Assembly: GCA_949284985.1 (NCBI GenBank) | Contig: CASDWY010000035.1 | Location: forward strand, 1 to 64,000 | DNA from: an uncultured bacterium | GTDB taxonomy: Bacteria > Cyanobacteriota > Vampirovibrionia > Gastranaerophilales > Gastranaerophilaceae | Reading direction: 5' to 3' | Length of the DNA: 64,000 nt | Part shown: piece after piece, positions 8,324-20,300 of the stretch | Layout: each line of letters begins with the position of its first letter | How positions within the stretch are numbered: the stretch's first letter is position 1 | Position numbers and translations under genes: made by a program | The notes under the pieces: model-generated | What the model saw: the letters and a program-made list of their open reading frames with translations, nothing else | Database searches by the model: none | Told to the model about the DNA's origin: nothing

Positions 8324-10749
8324 GCATTTGCTTTTATTTTTTTCTTACTTGCATCCGCAGAAACTGCTTTTTTCCCAGTCAAATCAGTCATAAATCTAAA
8401 ATATTTTCCTTTCAAGCCTGGAGCGTGAATATTTTTATACTCAAGTTCATTAATTTCATCTCTAGACATTTTAGAAACCGGTTTTCCTATTGATTTTCTT
8501 GTAAATATTTCACAAACAAACGTACAAGCACCTGTTACTGCTGACATACCAAGAAGTGAAGCATGATAGAGTTTTCTAAATGTATTATTAAACAAATCAA
8601 TAAACAATGTCTGATAGAAAATACCTGTAATCCTTTGTTGGAAACGTTCTTTGGCTTTAAGAGAAGCACCGGCTTCGTCTTGCCCAAGCGATTTCATCAT
8701 TACCATATTATAATCATCTGCAATAAGAAACCAGGTTGTAACTGTAGAAGCAAAAAGCTTAGTCAACTTACCCAAATCTGCATTACTATAGTCTGATTTA
8801 GATGTATTATTAAACGATAAACACATTGTTTTCTCTATATAATCCTTAAATTCTGCTGATGAAAGTTTTTTAGCATTCTCTTGAATATCCATCAAACTCT
8901 TTGTCATTGTTTCTATAACAGAAGAGTTTTTCACTGCTTTTTTGCTACCTAATGCCAAACTTACTATGTTATTTACTATTGTATAAGGGAACTTAAGGGT
9001 TGCCCATATAAATTTAAATGGTGCAATTACAAAATCTACTGCCGGTTTTATTTTTTTATCAATTTGTCCAAGCTTATACATTTCTGTTGGTGTATTTTTT
9101 AGCCGCTCAAGAGAATTACTTAAATGTTTTTTTGATACATTCGGTTTAATGCCATATTTTTTCAAAATAGCTTCATTTGCTTTTACTATGGACGCATATT
9201 CCGGAGTTTTAATTTTTTTGAGCATATCCTGCAGAAGACCAACAAGCTTAGTTGTATCTTCGCTATGCGTATTCATAAGCTCAACATATTTATTTGCAAT
9301 TTCATCAAACCCTGCTTTTTTGAGTTTTGAAATAATATCACCGAACTCTGCCTTGCCAATTACATAATCCCTCTTAACAAGCCTTGAATAATTTTCTTTA
9401 AAAATTCCAAAAAATGTATTAAATGCCTTATCTATAGACGCATTTTTTCTTGCCAGTTTAAGCCCAAATCCTACAGCAATTGAAGCTACAATTGCCTTTT
9501 TTAACATATCTACAGTTAAAATTGCATTATTTTTCTTATTTTTTTGATTTTCTATATCGCGCTTTGTTGTTACTTTTTCTACCAGTCCTGCCGTTTGGTC
9601 AACAACATTTTGCGGTATAAAAGAATTGAATGCCATCTTAGCTCTCGCACCTTTAAATGCCATAAATGCTTTTTCTGTTCTACTAAACGCTACAGGCATA
9701 GGATAATACTTATAGATTAATTCATTTTTGTCTGCTTCTTCATCTTTTATCTTAATTACACCCTGCTCTTTTGCCATTTGCTTAGCTTTATCTTTTGAAA
9801 TAAAAGTAATACTTTTACCATTCATAAGTCTGGAACTTGTTTCCGAAATTAAAACAGGGATTGTTGATGACAATGCAGTTCCTATCAAACTTGAATTAAC
9901 AAACTTTGTAAGTCCACCAAGAATAACAAGTTGAATATATGCTGTTATACCAACCCTTGAAACTTCTTGTTTAAATCTTGTTTTATGCTCTTTTTGTGCA
10001 AGATCCTGCTTATCATCACAATAACGTGATAAATTATAAGCATCATTTGCCAGGAAAAACGCAGGAATAATACCTGAAACTATCCTATTTAAAGCTCTTT
10101 CATGCACAGTATTATATTTACCTGTAGATGGGCTAAAATATTTTTGAGACAAATTAAAAATCCACTCATCAATATTTTTAACAGCAGGATCTTTCATTTT
10201 TTTTGATACTTGATCAAACATACCCATTACAGAGTTAAACTCTTCTTCTCTAATTGCTGCAAGTCTTTTTGAACTCAAAAACTTTGAGTTATACATAGAA
10301 TTTGCAATTTTTTTAACTCCCGGAACCTTTTTAAGTATATTTAAACCAAAATTCGCAAGATCAAAAGGCATTTTTACTAAAGGATAACTTAAACTTTCTC
10401 CAACCATTTGAAAAACAGATTTCCTTACAAACTCAATTGAATTCCCATTTTTTATTATTCTTTTGGGATAAAAATCAGAAAGTAAAGCATATTTTCTTTC
10501 AAATGTACTGCCTAAAACTTTACCAACCTTTTCAAGAACAGCTGCCGCATCATCAACTTTTACGTTAGATAAAGAAAAACCTTTAAAGCTTAATTCTCTC
10601 GAGTATTGTTTTAAAGGTTTTTCTTTTAAATATTTATTTTGTGGTAGATATGAAACATGACTGGATAAATCAGAAACGGAAAACTTACCTTTGGTCATTC
10701 GACCGGCTCTTACAGGCAAATTTGGAGTGTACGTTTCACTAATTTTCAT
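8320..10749 (-). CDS. Hypothetical protein with two diverged copies of one helical domain
   Basis: 809 residues, no recognised family. Two long segments resemble each other: about 119-330 and 570-770. Each contains a PF/LK hydrophobic stretch, then FFLANDAYNL or WFLIADDYNM, a charged linker, a hydrophobic stretch, and a Ser/Lys-rich end (RLMNGKSITFISKDKAK versus FTRKSIGKPVSKMSRDE). Hydrophobic helices suggest membrane contact, but no signal peptide is evident; the first 60 residues are polar and basic. Residues 53-57 read SFKGF. A weak ribosome site (AGTAGGTA) precedes the ATG. Single gene, convergent with lpxK. Lineage-specific family is an inference. Confidence 0.7.
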   Translation of the reverse strand: MKISETYTPNLPVRAGRMTKGKFSVSDLSSHVSYLPQNKYLKEKPLKQYSRELSFKGFSLSNVKVDDAAAVLEKVGKVLGSTFERKYALLSDFYPKRIIKNGNSIEFVRKSVFQMVGESLSYPLVKMPFDLANFGLNILKKVPGVKKIANSMYNSKFLSSKRLAAIREEEFNSVMGMFDQVSKKMKDPAVKNIDEWIFNLSQKYFSPSTGKYNTVHERALNRIVSGIIPAFFLANDAYNLSRYCDDKQDLAQKEHKTRFKQEVSRVGITAYIQLVILGGLTKFVNSSLIGTALSSTIPVLISETSSRLMNGKSITFISKDKAKQMAKEQGVIKIKDEEADKNELIYKYYPMPVAFSRTEKAFMAFKGARAKMAFNSFIPQNVVDQTAGLVEKVTTKRDIENQKNKKNNAILTVDMLKKAIVASIAVGFGLKLARKNASIDKAFNTFFGIFKENYSRLVKRDYVIGKAEFGDIISKLKKAGFDEIANKYVELMNTHSEDTTKLVGLLQDMLKKIKTPEYASIVKANEAILKKYGIKPNVSKKHLSNSLERLKNTPTEMYKLGQIDKKIKPAVDFVIAPFKFIWATLKFPYTIVNNIVSLALGSKKAVKNSSVIETMTKSLMDIQENAKKLSSAEFKDYIEKTMCLSFNNTSKSDYSNADLGKLTKLFASTVTTWFLIADDYNMVMMKSLGQDEAGASLKAKERFQQRITGIFYQTLFIDLFNNTFRKLYHASLLGMSAVTGACTFVCEIFTRKSIGKPVSKMSRDEINELEYKNIHAPGLKGKYFRFMTDLTGKKAVSADASKKKIKANA

Positions 10750-10961
10750 TTTACCTACTTTTCATGCTCATCCAAGTCTTTAATTTTCACTTTTCTTATT
10801 AACTCATATTTAAGAAAAATTAGCAAGTGTATATTTTATGCTTCTTAACTTAATTTAATAATGCCGTATTTCAACACCCACGTTTGTATTAATACAAAAA
10901 ATGCTTTTTTTTTTGCGCTTAAAAAATCATTTATTTACATGGCTTTACATAAAATTTTATT

Positions 10962-10990
10962 TAAAAAGCAAGGTTTTAAAAACCTTGCCT
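10962..10990 (-). terminator. Terminator of the small secreted protein gene
   Basis: GCAAGGTTTT / AAAACCTTGC inverted repeat, followed on the minus strand by TTTTT, directly downstream of the gene ending at 11017. The remaining 10750-10961 stretch is AT-rich and holds no gene I can support. Confidence 0.75.
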
Positions 10991-11016
10991 TATCTCTTTT
11001 TAATTTATATAATTTC

Positions 11017-11511
11017 TTATTTTTGCTCTGCTTGATGTTTTTTAGCTCCTGCTAAAATCGCTGTTTGATATGTATCCATAGATTCTTCTACAATTTTATA
11101 CTTACCTGATGCATCTTTACCTACCACAAAATATGCAGGCAACTTATAATCACTCATTGATGGTTTTCTTTTACAAGAAATTTTATAATTATTTCCAACC
11201 TTAGTAATCACCCTATCTGTATAAAAATTTTTATACTTATTCATTTTAGCAATTTTAGCACTCATTTTAAGCTGTTTCATATAAACCGCAGTATTCGTAA
11301 CGACACTTTCTTTTGTTCCGTCTTTTTTAATAACAACCCTAATAATTTTAGCATCCGGTGCATAAAACGATGGTAAATTTTCGCTGTATGAATTTGCAGC
11401 AGAAACGTAACTATCAAAAAATGCCGCTGCATCTTCCTTAGAATCAGCAAATGCTGCCATAAAACATCCTAAAAAAATGATAAAACTCAATACTAAGCAT
11501 ATTTTTTTCAT
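11017..11511 (-). CDS. Small secreted protein, possible NTF2-like fold
   Basis: 164 residues from the second ATG (11511). GGAG ends right at an earlier ATG (11517), too close to serve it, but is 6 nt before the ATG at 11511, so the latter is the likely start. The N-terminus is a Sec signal peptide (MKKICLVLSFIIFLGCFMAAFA, cleavage near AFA-DS). The mature part (DAAAFFDSYVSAANSY, FYAPDAKI, YKISCKRK) has the size and pattern of the SnoaL/NTF2-like cone fold, but that is only a suggestion. Single gene with its own terminator. Periplasmic or exported; function unknown. Confidence 0.75.
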   Translation of the reverse strand: MKKICLVLSFIIFLGCFMAAFADSKEDAAAFFDSYVSAANSYSENLPSFYAPDAKIIRVVIKKDGTKESVVTNTAVYMKQLKMSAKIAKMNKYKNFYTDRVITKVGNNYKISCKRKPSMSDYKLPAYFVVGKDASGKYKIVEESMDTYQTAILAGAKKHQAEQK

Positions 11512-11616
11512 TAACATCTCCTTTTTAATTCACAATTTGATTATACAATAAAAAATAAAGATAAAACATTACACTTTTAGACAAGCTCATTTAATATACA
11601 TTTCTAAAACCTACTA

Positions 11617-11650
11617 AAAATAAAGCGGCACCTACAGGTGCCGCTTTAGG
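11617..11650 (-). terminator. Terminator of the rpoBC operon
   Basis: A 12-13 bp inverted repeat (AAAGCGGCACCT / AGGTGCCGCTTT) is followed on the minus strand by TTTATTTTTAG, 14 nt past the rpoC2 stop. Strong intrinsic terminator. Confidence 0.88.
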
Positions 11651-11663
11651 ATAATCTTTTAAA

Positions 11664-14600
11664 CTATTCGATTGTAAAATCTGGCGAACCAAACATACCT
11701 TCGATTTCTTCAAGAATTGCAGACGGTTTTCTTGCTTGATTTTTAGCCGCCATTGCTCTTCTTTGAGCTTCTTTGTCACGTTCTTCATTAGCATTAGTCA
11801 AATGATAATATCCTGTACCTGCAGGAATTAAACGACCAATAATAACGTTTTCTTTCAAGCCTCTAAGCAAATCTTTTTTGCCCTCAACCGCAGCTTCAGT
11901 CAAGATTCTTGTTGTTTCTTGGAAAGATGCTGCAGAAATAAAGCTTTCAGTGTTCAATGAAGCCTTCGTGATACCAAGTAAAACAGGTTCATAAGTAGCA
12001 ACTTGACCGCCAGCAGCTTCTGTTACTTTGTTTTCATTTTCAACAATTTTTGCTTCTACCAACTCGCCGGGTAAAAGCTTTGTATCTCCTGATTCAATTA
12101 CTTTTACCTTTTTAGTCATCTGTCTTACAATTATTTCAACGTGCTTATCTGCAATTTCAACACCTTGTGAACGATATACTCTTTGAACCTCATCCAAAAG
12201 GTATTGTTGAGCAGCTTCAACTCCGCACAATCTGATAACATCATGTGGGTTTAAAGGTCCACTTGTCAAAGGTTGACCAACTTTTATCTCCTGTTTATCT
12301 TGAACAATAATATTTGAGTCAATAGGATATTTAATTTCTACTCTTCCATTATCATTTTTAATATATAATCTCGGAACATCATCCTCAATTTCTATTTCTG
12401 CAACACCATCTACTTCTGAAAGTATTGCAACTTCTTTTGGTTTTCTACCTTCAAGAAGCTCTTCAACCCTTGGAAGACCTTGAACAATATCCCCTGTTTT
12501 TTGTCTTTCAAATACCAAAGTAGCCAACATATCACCACGCAATACTAATGAATGATTGTCTACTTGAAGCATTGTACCCGGGCTAATCAAATATGGACGA
12601 CCAACTCTAATTGTTACAGAAGTTTTGCCAACCTTTGTAATTTGACCAGAAACAGGTGAAACCTCATTATCTGCAGAAAGAACTGTATCCATTTTTACAA
12701 ATTCTCCCACTTTCACAACTGGTTTAGCCTTTAAGTTAATTTCTGTTTCTGAATTGTTTGCTATAAGAAGCAATCTTCTAATTTCCTCGTCATTTGATTT
12801 GATACTTGCTGTTGCATCATTAATAGCCAAAACTTGAGTTTTTGCAACAGGCGTCTTCGAATCAATTGTTTGCCCGTTTTCAACAAGAAGTTCTGTCTGC
12901 ATTGAAGACAATGTTTTTGCAGAACCTTCAATTTCACGTCTAACAATCAACGTTTCCAAAACAACGATTCTTAAATTATCGTTCTTATCAAGTTCAACCA
13001 TACCTTTCAAATGGCTTAAATAGCCTTGCATTTGAAGTACTAAACTTGTTCTTGTAAGTGTCGCACCATCAAGATTTCTAACTCTCGAACCATCTTTATA
13101 CTGTAACTGTGTTACAGGAACAATATCAATAGCCTCATCAGTTGATGCAAATTTTATTGACACATCTTTTGGCTCTATTCTGAACTTTTGCACCGGTCTA
13201 ATCAAGATTTGAACTGGTTTGTTTGTAATTGAATCTTCATCCAATCCCATAGCATCCAATTCTTCATCAAGATCATCTATTTCAAGACTTTCGTTTTCAT
13301 TTTCAAGAATAGTTACAATTGATGTTTCTTTAGCCTTTATTTTTCCTGCAATAACTGTACCTTTTTCAACAACTTCGCCTTCTTCAACTTTTAATTCTGA
13401 AATTGAATCCAATGTATGAAGTGAACCAGGTCTTATTATAACTTCATGGATAATATCATTAAATTCTTTAATTTCTACAATACCATCAATATGAGTATAT
13501 AAGTCCTTAACTACTTCAGTACCAGCAGTTACAAAGGTTTGAGATTCTACCATTTTTAAACTTGCATCTTTTGAAATTTGATGAATTTCTTCAGGAATAA
13601 ATACAATATCACCGGCTTGTGTAATAATTTGATTTTCATCAACTTCAACATCAAGATATCTTATTTCACCTGAAGATTGAACAGCGCATTCATCATCTAC
13701 AAGTTCTGCTATAATCATGCCATTTTCTACTGTTGTATCAACAGGAGATTTAACAATATATTTTTCACCTGTTTTATTAACAAGCCAGAATTGTTCTTTC
13801 TTGGTATTTTCAAATGAAGCATTTTCGGCAGTTAAAGATGCAATTACAATAGTAAGCTCTTTACCTTGAACAATTTTCTTAATTTTTTTGCCTTCAAATT
13901 TCGTATCTTCTATAACAAGATTTTCGCCAACTCTAACTTCTCCACCATGCTCAGAAACAACATAAGTTTCAGCCAATTTCTCACCAGCCTTAACTTGTTG
14001 TCCATCTTTAACAAGAACTTTTGAACCTGTAGGAAGTGAATAAACATCGCCTCCCAAAATCCAAACAATTCCGTTTTTGTTTGCTGTTCTGGAAATATTA
14101 CCTTGACGATCTTTCTTTTCATCAGCAATAAAATCTTCAAAAAGAACTTCACCACTCAAATCTGAGTTAATATCTTTTGTTGCTTTTTCGGTTAAACGAC
14201 TTCCATCTCCGGAAGAAGCAGGTTCAAACTCAGCTATGTGATCGCCTTTCTTTACTTTAGAACCATTAACTATATGAACAACTGCCCCAGCAGGAACGTG
14301 GAATTTTTCAGTTTTCTTAGCAGATTTCACTTCAATGTCTGCTTCTGCTAAAGAAACTTGTACAACATCACCATGTCGAGTTCTCATTTCTTTGGTTCTT
14401 ATTTTAGAAACTATTTCACCATCAAATGGTGCAATAACCTGTTTCATAGCACCGGAACCCTTGAATACACCACCTGTATGGAATGTTCTCATTGTAAGCT
14501 GTGTTCCGGGCTCTCCAATTGATTGTGCAGCAATAATACCAATTGCTTCTCCAATATCTACCATTTTTTGAGAAGTCAATGCCCATCCATAACATTTTTG

Positions 14601-15515
14601 ACAAACACCATACTCTAACTCACAAGTTAAACCAGAACGAACTTTTAATGACTGTATTCCAAGTTTCTCAACAACTTTTACATCTTCTCTGTCCATTGTT
14701 GTATTTGCCGGAACTACAACATTTCCGTTACTATCTTTTATATCCTCTGCTATTGTTCTTCCCAATAGCCTTTCTGCCAAAGGAACTACTATTTTTTCAC
14801 CATCAGAAATAGCACTCATTGTAATTGCTTTTGTAGTATGACAATCTGCTTCTCTAATAATCACATCTTGCGCAACATCTACTAAACGTCTTGTTAGATA
14901 TCCTGAGTCAGCTGTTTTCAAAGCTGTATCTACAAGACCTTTACGAGCACCATATGATGAAATAATATATTCTGTAACTGACAAACCTTCTTTAAAGTTC
15001 GACTTAATAGGCAAGTCAATGATTTGTCCTTGAGCGTCTGCCATCAAACCACGCATACCTACTAACTGCGAAACCTGAGAAAGATTACCTCTCGCTCCGG
15101 AGAATGCCATCATATATACAGGATTTAATTTATCAAAATTCTTTACTACTTCATCAGTTAATTTAGCTGTTGTTTCAGACCAAGTGTCAATAACTTTTGT
15201 ATATCTTTCTACTTCCGTAATCTCACCTTTTAAATAACGATGAGTTGACTTATCTATTTCACTTTGTGCCTCATTCAACAAATTTTGCTTCTCCGGCGGA
15301 ACAGACAAATCACTAATTGAAATTGTCGTACCAGATTTTGTAGCATATCTATAACCAAGATTCTTCAAATTGTTTGCCAAAGTTGCTGTTTTAGCTCCAC
15401 CGTATTCCAAATACGACTGAGTTAAAAGATCCTTCAAGGCACCTTTGTTCATAACTTTATTAATAAATTCTACTGATTTTTTCTTTGAAGCTTTTGGAAC
15501 TAACGTATTGTTCAT
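11664..15515 (-). CDS. rpoC2: RNA polymerase beta' subunit C-terminal part (RpoC2)
   Basis: 1283 residues, corresponding to the second part of bacterial RpoC: it begins in the segment NKGALKDLL and [12 protein letters not shown], as in cyanobacterial RpoC2. The second zinc site is visible as Cys225, 298, 305 and 308. The bridge helix/trigger loop start ([21 protein letters not shown], 329-349) and its continuation ([16 protein letters not shown], 1013-1028) are separated by about 655 residues of repeated beta-rich modules, the SI3 insertion. C-terminal conserved parts ([15 protein letters not shown]) are intact. RBS AGAGGGA lies upstream of the ATG. It is cotranscribed after rpoC1 with an 80-bp gap that contains a hairpin. 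No sign of frameshift: both halves have their own start, stop and ribosome site. Confidence 0.97.
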   Translation of the reverse strand: MNNTLVPKASKKKSVEFINKVMNKGALKDLLTQSYLEYGGAKTATLANNLKNLGYRYATKSGTTISISDLSVPPEKQNLLNEAQSEIDKSTHRYLKGEITEVERYTKVIDTWSETTAKLTDEVVKNFDKLNPVYMMAFSGARGNLSQVSQLVGMRGLMADAQGQIIDLPIKSNFKEGLSVTEYIISSYGARKGLVDTALKTADSGYLTRRLVDVAQDVIIREADCHTTKAITMSAISDGEKIVVPLAERLLGRTIAEDIKDSNGNVVVPANTTMDREDVKVVEKLGIQSLKVRSGLTCELEYGVCQKCYGWALTSQKMVDIGEAIGIIAAQSIGEPGTQLTMRTFHTGGVFKGSGAMKQVIAPFDGEIVSKIRTKEMRTRHGDVVQVSLAEADIEVKSAKKTEKFHVPAGAVVHIVNGSKVKKGDHIAEFEPASSGDGSRLTEKATKDINSDLSGEVLFEDFIADEKKDRQGNISRTANKNGIVWILGGDVYSLPTGSKVLVKDGQQVKAGEKLAETYVVSEHGGEVRVGENLVIEDTKFEGKKIKKIVQGKELTIVIASLTAENASFENTKKEQFWLVNKTGEKYIVKSPVDTTVENGMIIAELVDDECAVQSSGEIRYLDVEVDENQIITQAGDIVFIPEEIHQISKDASLKMVESQTFVTAGTEVVKDLYTHIDGIVEIKEFNDIIHEVIIRPGSLHTLDSISELKVEEGEVVEKGTVIAGKIKAKETSIVTILENENESLEIDDLDEELDAMGLDEDSITNKPVQILIRPVQKFRIEPKDVSIKFASTDEAIDIVPVTQLQYKDGSRVRNLDGATLTRTSLVLQMQGYLSHLKGMVELDKNDNLRIVVLETLIVRREIEGSAKTLSSMQTELLVENGQTIDSKTPVAKTQVLAINDATASIKSNDEEIRRLLLIANNSETEINLKAKPVVKVGEFVKMDTVLSADNEVSPVSGQITKVGKTSVTIRVGRPYLISPGTMLQVDNHSLVLRGDMLATLVFERQKTGDIVQGLPRVEELLEGRKPKEVAILSEVDGVAEIEIEDDVPRLYIKNDNGRVEIKYPIDSNIIVQDKQEIKVGQPLTSGPLNPHDVIRLCGVEAAQQYLLDEVQRVYRSQGVEIADKHVEIIVRQMTKKVKVIESGDTKLLPGELVEAKIVENENKVTEAAGGQVATYEPVLLGITKASLNTESFISAASFQETTRILTEAAVEGKKDLLRGLKENVIIGRLIPAGTGYYHLTNANEERDKEAQRRAMAAKNQARKPSAILEEIEGMFGSPDFTIE

Positions 15516-15562
15516 TATTATATTTCCCTCTTCTATTAATTATTTTTGAAAGTTTTGTTTAT

Positions 15563-15587
15563 GCGAAAAGCTCTATGAGCTTTTCGC
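15563..15587 (-). promoter_or_regulatory. Intercistronic hairpin between rpoC1 and rpoC2
   Basis: Perfect 11-bp inverted repeat (GCGAAAAGCTC / GAGCTTTTCGC) with a 3-nt loop, 7 nt after the rpoC1 stop. No T-run follows on the transcript, so it is unlikely to be an efficient terminator. It could be an mRNA processing or stability element, or a partial attenuator setting rpoC1:rpoC2 ratios. Confidence 0.6.
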
Positions 15588-15594
15588 TTTAAAC

Positions 15595-17310
15595 TTATGC
15601 TGACAGAATAGATTCTCTAACAGTTTCATTAAATAAAATTCTACCAACAGTTGTTTCTATTCTTTCACCTTTTTCATCCCTTACAACAATTTTATCATGA
15701 AGCTTAATAACTCCGGATTCTAAAGCGCTTATAGCGTCTTCAAAAGAATAATAATAACCCTTAACCGGTGCATCTTGATCCTTAATAATTGTAAGGTAAT
15801 ACATACCCAATACCATATCCTGCGAAGGAGTAATAATTGGCTTACCTGTAGCAGGTGCAAGGATATTGTTTGTCGCCAACATCAACATTCTTGCTTCGGT
15901 TTGAGCCTCAATTGACAAAGGAACGTGAACAGCCATTTGGTCACCATCAAAATCGGCGTTAAATGCTGTACATACCAACGGATGAAGTTGTATTGCTCGA
16001 CCTTCTACCAAAATAGGCTCAAATGCTTGAATACCCAATCTGTGAAGAGTTGGAGCACGGTTAAGCATAACCGGGTGTCCATCAATTACTTCTTCCAATA
16101 TATCCCATACTACTGGCTCAGAACGTTCAATTTTCTTTTTAGCTGATTTTATGTTTTGAACGTGGCCTCTTTCAATCAATTTATTAACTACAAAAGGCTT
16201 AAACAATTCAATAGCCATTTCTTTTGGTAAACCACATTGATTTAACGCTAATTGCGGCCCTACAACAATAACTGAACGACCGGAATAATCAACACGCTTA
16301 CCCAACAAGTTTTGTCTGAAACGACCTTGTTTTCCTTCAATAATATTAGACAATGACTTCAACGGTCTATTATTAGGTCCAACAACAGTCCTGCCTCGTC
16401 TTCCGTTATCTATTAGCGCATCTACTGCTTCTTGTAACATACGCTTTTCGTTTCTTACTATAATTTCCGGAGCACCCATTTCTAACAATCTCAACAAACG
16501 ATTATTCCTGTTAATAACTCGCCTGTATAAATCATTAAGATCTGATGTAGCAAAACGACCACCATCTAACTGTACCATCGGTCTTAAATCCGGAGGAGTT
16601 ACCGGAAGAACATCCATAACCATCCATGTTGGCTCAGTATTGCTTTCCAATAACGCTTCTATTAATCTAAGTCTTTTGATTAATTTTGCTTTCTTTTGCA
16701 CTGATCCGCCTGCTTGTGCCAAATCACCTCTTATTTGATCAGCTAACTCAGACATATTTATTTCAGACAACAGTTCTTTTATTGCTTCTGCACCAATACC
16801 AACTTTTAATGTGCTTTCTTCGTTTTCAAGTATAAAATCCTCATACTCTTCTTCACTCAAAAGCTGTAACTTTTTAAACGGTGAGTCGCCACTGTCTAAA
16901 ACAACATAATTATTAAAATAAATAACCTGCTCTAAATCTTTTAATGTCATATCTAAAAGCAATCCCAAATATGAAGGAATTCCTTTCAAAAACCAAATAT
17001 GAGAAACAGGAGCAGCAAGCTTAATATGACCCATTCTATGACGTCTTACTTTTGAGTCTGTTACCTCTACTCCGCATCTTTCACAAATAATACCTTTGTG
17101 ACGTACTCTTTTATACTTACCGCAATAACATTCCCAGTCTTTTGACGGTCCAAAAATTCTTTCGCAAAATAAACCATCTCGTTCTGGTTTCAAAGTACGG
17201 TAATTAATAGTTTCCGGCTTTGTTACTTCACCATAAGACCATTTCATCACTCTTTCAGGCGACGCTATGCTTATTCGGATGTAATCAAAGTAATCTATAC
17301 TTGTAGACAA
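15595..17310 (-). CDS. rpoC1: RNA polymerase gamma subunit / beta' N-terminal part (RpoC1)
   Basis: 571 residues covering the clamp and catalytic core of beta'. The first zinc site is CYCGK...CERCG (Cys61, 63, 76, 79). The absolutely conserved Mg-binding motif NADFDGDQ is at 451-458, and [18 protein letters not shown] is intact. The protein ends about 110 residues after the active-site motif, where cyanobacterial RpoC1 ends. It lies 31 bp after rpoB in the same operon. Together with rpoC2 it makes the split beta' typical of Cyanobacteria and plastids. Confidence 0.97.
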   Translation of the reverse strand: MSTSIDYFDYIRISIASPERVMKWSYGEVTKPETINYRTLKPERDGLFCERIFGPSKDWECYCGKYKRVRHKGIICERCGVEVTDSKVRRHRMGHIKLAAPVSHIWFLKGIPSYLGLLLDMTLKDLEQVIYFNNYVVLDSGDSPFKKLQLLSEEEYEDFILENEESTLKVGIGAEAIKELLSEINMSELADQIRGDLAQAGGSVQKKAKLIKRLRLIEALLESNTEPTWMVMDVLPVTPPDLRPMVQLDGGRFATSDLNDLYRRVINRNNRLLRLLEMGAPEIIVRNEKRMLQEAVDALIDNGRRGRTVVGPNNRPLKSLSNIIEGKQGRFRQNLLGKRVDYSGRSVIVVGPQLALNQCGLPKEMAIELFKPFVVNKLIERGHVQNIKSAKKKIERSEPVVWDILEEVIDGHPVMLNRAPTLHRLGIQAFEPILVEGRAIQLHPLVCTAFNADFDGDQMAVHVPLSIEAQTEARMLMLATNNILAPATGKPIITPSQDMVLGMYYLTIIKDQDAPVKGYYYSFEDAISALESGVIKLHDKIVVRDEKGERIETTVGRILFNETVRESILSA

Positions 17311-17341
17311 TGTCTTATCTCCTTTATTAATTATTCTTTAA

Positions 17342-20300
17342 TTAGTCTTTAAATGTAGTCGGTGTCTCAAAGAAATTGATATTCAACAATTCTGAATCCA
17401 TATCTGAAAGAACACGTTTCGGTGCAGATCTTCTTAAATCATCTGTATCTGACATAAGATCAACCTCTTGTCCATCTTTCTTGGAGACTGTAATATCCAA
17501 ACCTATACTTTGCAGCTCTCTTACAAGAACTTTAAACGATTCCGGAATACCCGGTCTTGGAATATTATCACCCTTAACAATTGCTTCATATGCACGAGAA
17601 CGTCCGTTTACATCATCAGATTTGATTGTAAGCATTTCTTGTAATGTATATGCAGCACCGTATGCCTCAAGTGCCCAAACTTCCATCTCACCAAATCTTT
17701 GACCACCAAATTGAGCTTTACCGCCCAATGGTTGTTGCGTTACTAGTGAATATGGACCTGTTGAACGTGCGTGAATCTTGTCATCAACAAGGTGAACAAG
17801 TTTCAATATATAAGAAACACCTACTGCAACCGGTCTTTCAAACGGTTCGCCTGTTCTTCCATCATATAATGTAACTTTTCCGTCTTCTTGAACCCAGTCA
17901 CAACCTGATTCTTTTATACCACGTAAAAGCTCTGCATGAGTTGCAATTTCTGATTGGTTCTTACCATACATCTCGTCAAACGGCGGAGCTTCATAATAAT
18001 CCTTTGTAAGATATGACGCCAATCCTAATAAACATTCATATGTTTGTCCAACATTCATACGTGATGGAACACCAAGTGGATTTAATACAATATCAACAGG
18101 GGTTCCATCTGGTAAAAACGGCATATCTTCTTTAGGAAGTATTCTTGAAACAATACCTTTATTTCCATGACGACCAGAAAGTTTATCCCCAACTGATACT
18201 TTACGTTTTTGAGCAATATATACCCTAATAACAGTATTTGCACCAGGTGGAAGTTCATCGCCTTTTTCACGATCAAAAACTTTAACATCGACAACACGTC
18301 CGCCCTCTCCATGAGGAACTCTCAAAGAATTATCTTTTACATCTCTTGCTTTTTCCGCAAAAATAGCTCTAAGCAATTTCTCTTCAGGCGGATGCTCTGA
18401 CTCACCTTTCGGTGTAATCTTACCAACCAAAATATCATCAGCATACACCCTTGCACCTATACGAACAATACCTCTTTCATCTAGATGTCTAAGTGCCTCT
18501 TCTGATACGTTTGGAACTTCTCTTGTTATTTCTTCAGGACCAAGTTTTGTTTGACGAGCATCGATCTCAAGCTTTTCTATATGCACTGATGTAAATATAT
18601 CATCATGTACACATCTTTCAGAAAGCAAGATAGCATCCTCGAAGTTATATCCTTCCCAAGGCATATAAGCAACAAGAACGTTTTTACCTAACGATAACTC
18701 TCCACAATTTGTAGAAGCACCGTCTGCAATTACATCGCCTGCCTTAACCTTATCACCCTCTCTTACAATCGGCTTTTGGTTAATACAAGTATCTTGGTTA
18801 CTTCTTACATATTTCATCAAGGTGTGTTTAACAACCTTGCCCTCAGCAGTTTCAACAAAAATCTCTTCTCCGACAACTTTAATTACAGTTCCATCAACTT
18901 TAGAAACCATAACCATTCCGGAGTCTTTTGCAGCACGTGCCTCCAAGCCTGTTCCAACTACCGGTCTTTGAGTAATCAAAAGCGGAACAGCTTGACGCTG
19001 CATGTTTGATCCCATCAACGCACGGTTTGCGTCATCGTGTTCTATAAACGGTATCAAAGATGTCGCAACTGAGATAATCTGAATCGGAGACACCCCAACA
19101 TAGTCAACTCTTTTTGATTCGCCCATTGTAAATTCTGAACGATAACGAACAGGTACATATTCTGCTTTTATTTTCCTGTTTTTATCAAGCTCGACGTCAG
19201 AAGGAGCTACACGGTAGTTTTCTTCTTCGTCAGCTGTGAGGTATACAACTTCATCAGTTACAACGCCGTCTTTAACAACGAAGTATGGAGTTTCAATAAA
19301 GCCGTAATCATTAACTTTTGCGTGAGTTGCAAGAGAACCGATCAAACCTGCGTTCGGACCTTCCGGAGTTTCTACCGGACAAATTCTTCCGTAGTGTGAC
19401 GGGTGAATATCACGAACCGCAAATCCTGCACGCTCTCTAACCAAACCGCCGGGTCCCAAAGCAGAAATACGACGTTTGTGAGTCAACTCTGCAAGCGGGT
19501 TTGTTTGGTCCATGAACTGTGACAACTGTGATGAACCGAAGAACTCTTTCAAAGAAGCAACCAACGGTTTTGTGTTCAACAAGTTCAACGGAGTCAACGT
19601 GTCAGAATCCTGCAACGTCATTCTTTCTTTTACAATTCTTTCAATTCTTGAAAGACCAACTCTGAATTGGTTTTGAAGCAATTCGCCAACTGAACGAATT
19701 CTTCTGTTTCCAAGGTGGTCAATATCATCCACTGATCCTTCATCATATGTTAAATTAATCAAATACTCAATAGATGCAACTATATCTTGAACAGAAAGCG
19801 TTCTTTGCGTTTCAGGTACGTTTAAACCAAGCTTTTTATTCAGTTTATAACGTCCTACACGACCTATATCATATTTTTTCTCATCAAAAAATCTCGCTTC
19901 TATAATAGAACGTCCGCCAGCAGCTGATGCCGGATCTCCGGGTCTAAGTTTCTTATATACTTCAATCAATGCATCATCAGTTGTTTCTGCTGTGTCTTTC
20001 TCCAACGTCTTCTTGAGAAAATCATAGTGCGTAAAAATTGTTTCCATTTCCATTGGAGTAATTCCCAATGCTTTTAACAACGTTGTTGCAAGAATTTTTC
20101 TATTTTTATCTATCTTAACGTAAATCAAATCGTTAGAATCTGTTTCAATCTTAAGCCATGCTCCACGATTAGGAATAAGCGTTGCATTATACAAACGCTT
20201 TCCTGTCGGAGATACTTCTCTTTTAAAATAAACCCCCGGTGAACGAACAATTTGTGAAACAATTACACGCTCCGCTCCATTTACTATAAAAGTACCTTTA

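Noticed and set aside
10861-11055. Possible 64-residue gene on the plus strand
   Set aside because: It runs through the terminator of the opposite gene and is low-complexity Phe/Leu sequence with no ribosome site.
11664-17310. rpoC broken by a frameshift
   Set aside because: Each part has its own start, stop and ribosome site, and the breakpoint matches the natural cyanobacterial rpoC1/rpoC2 split.
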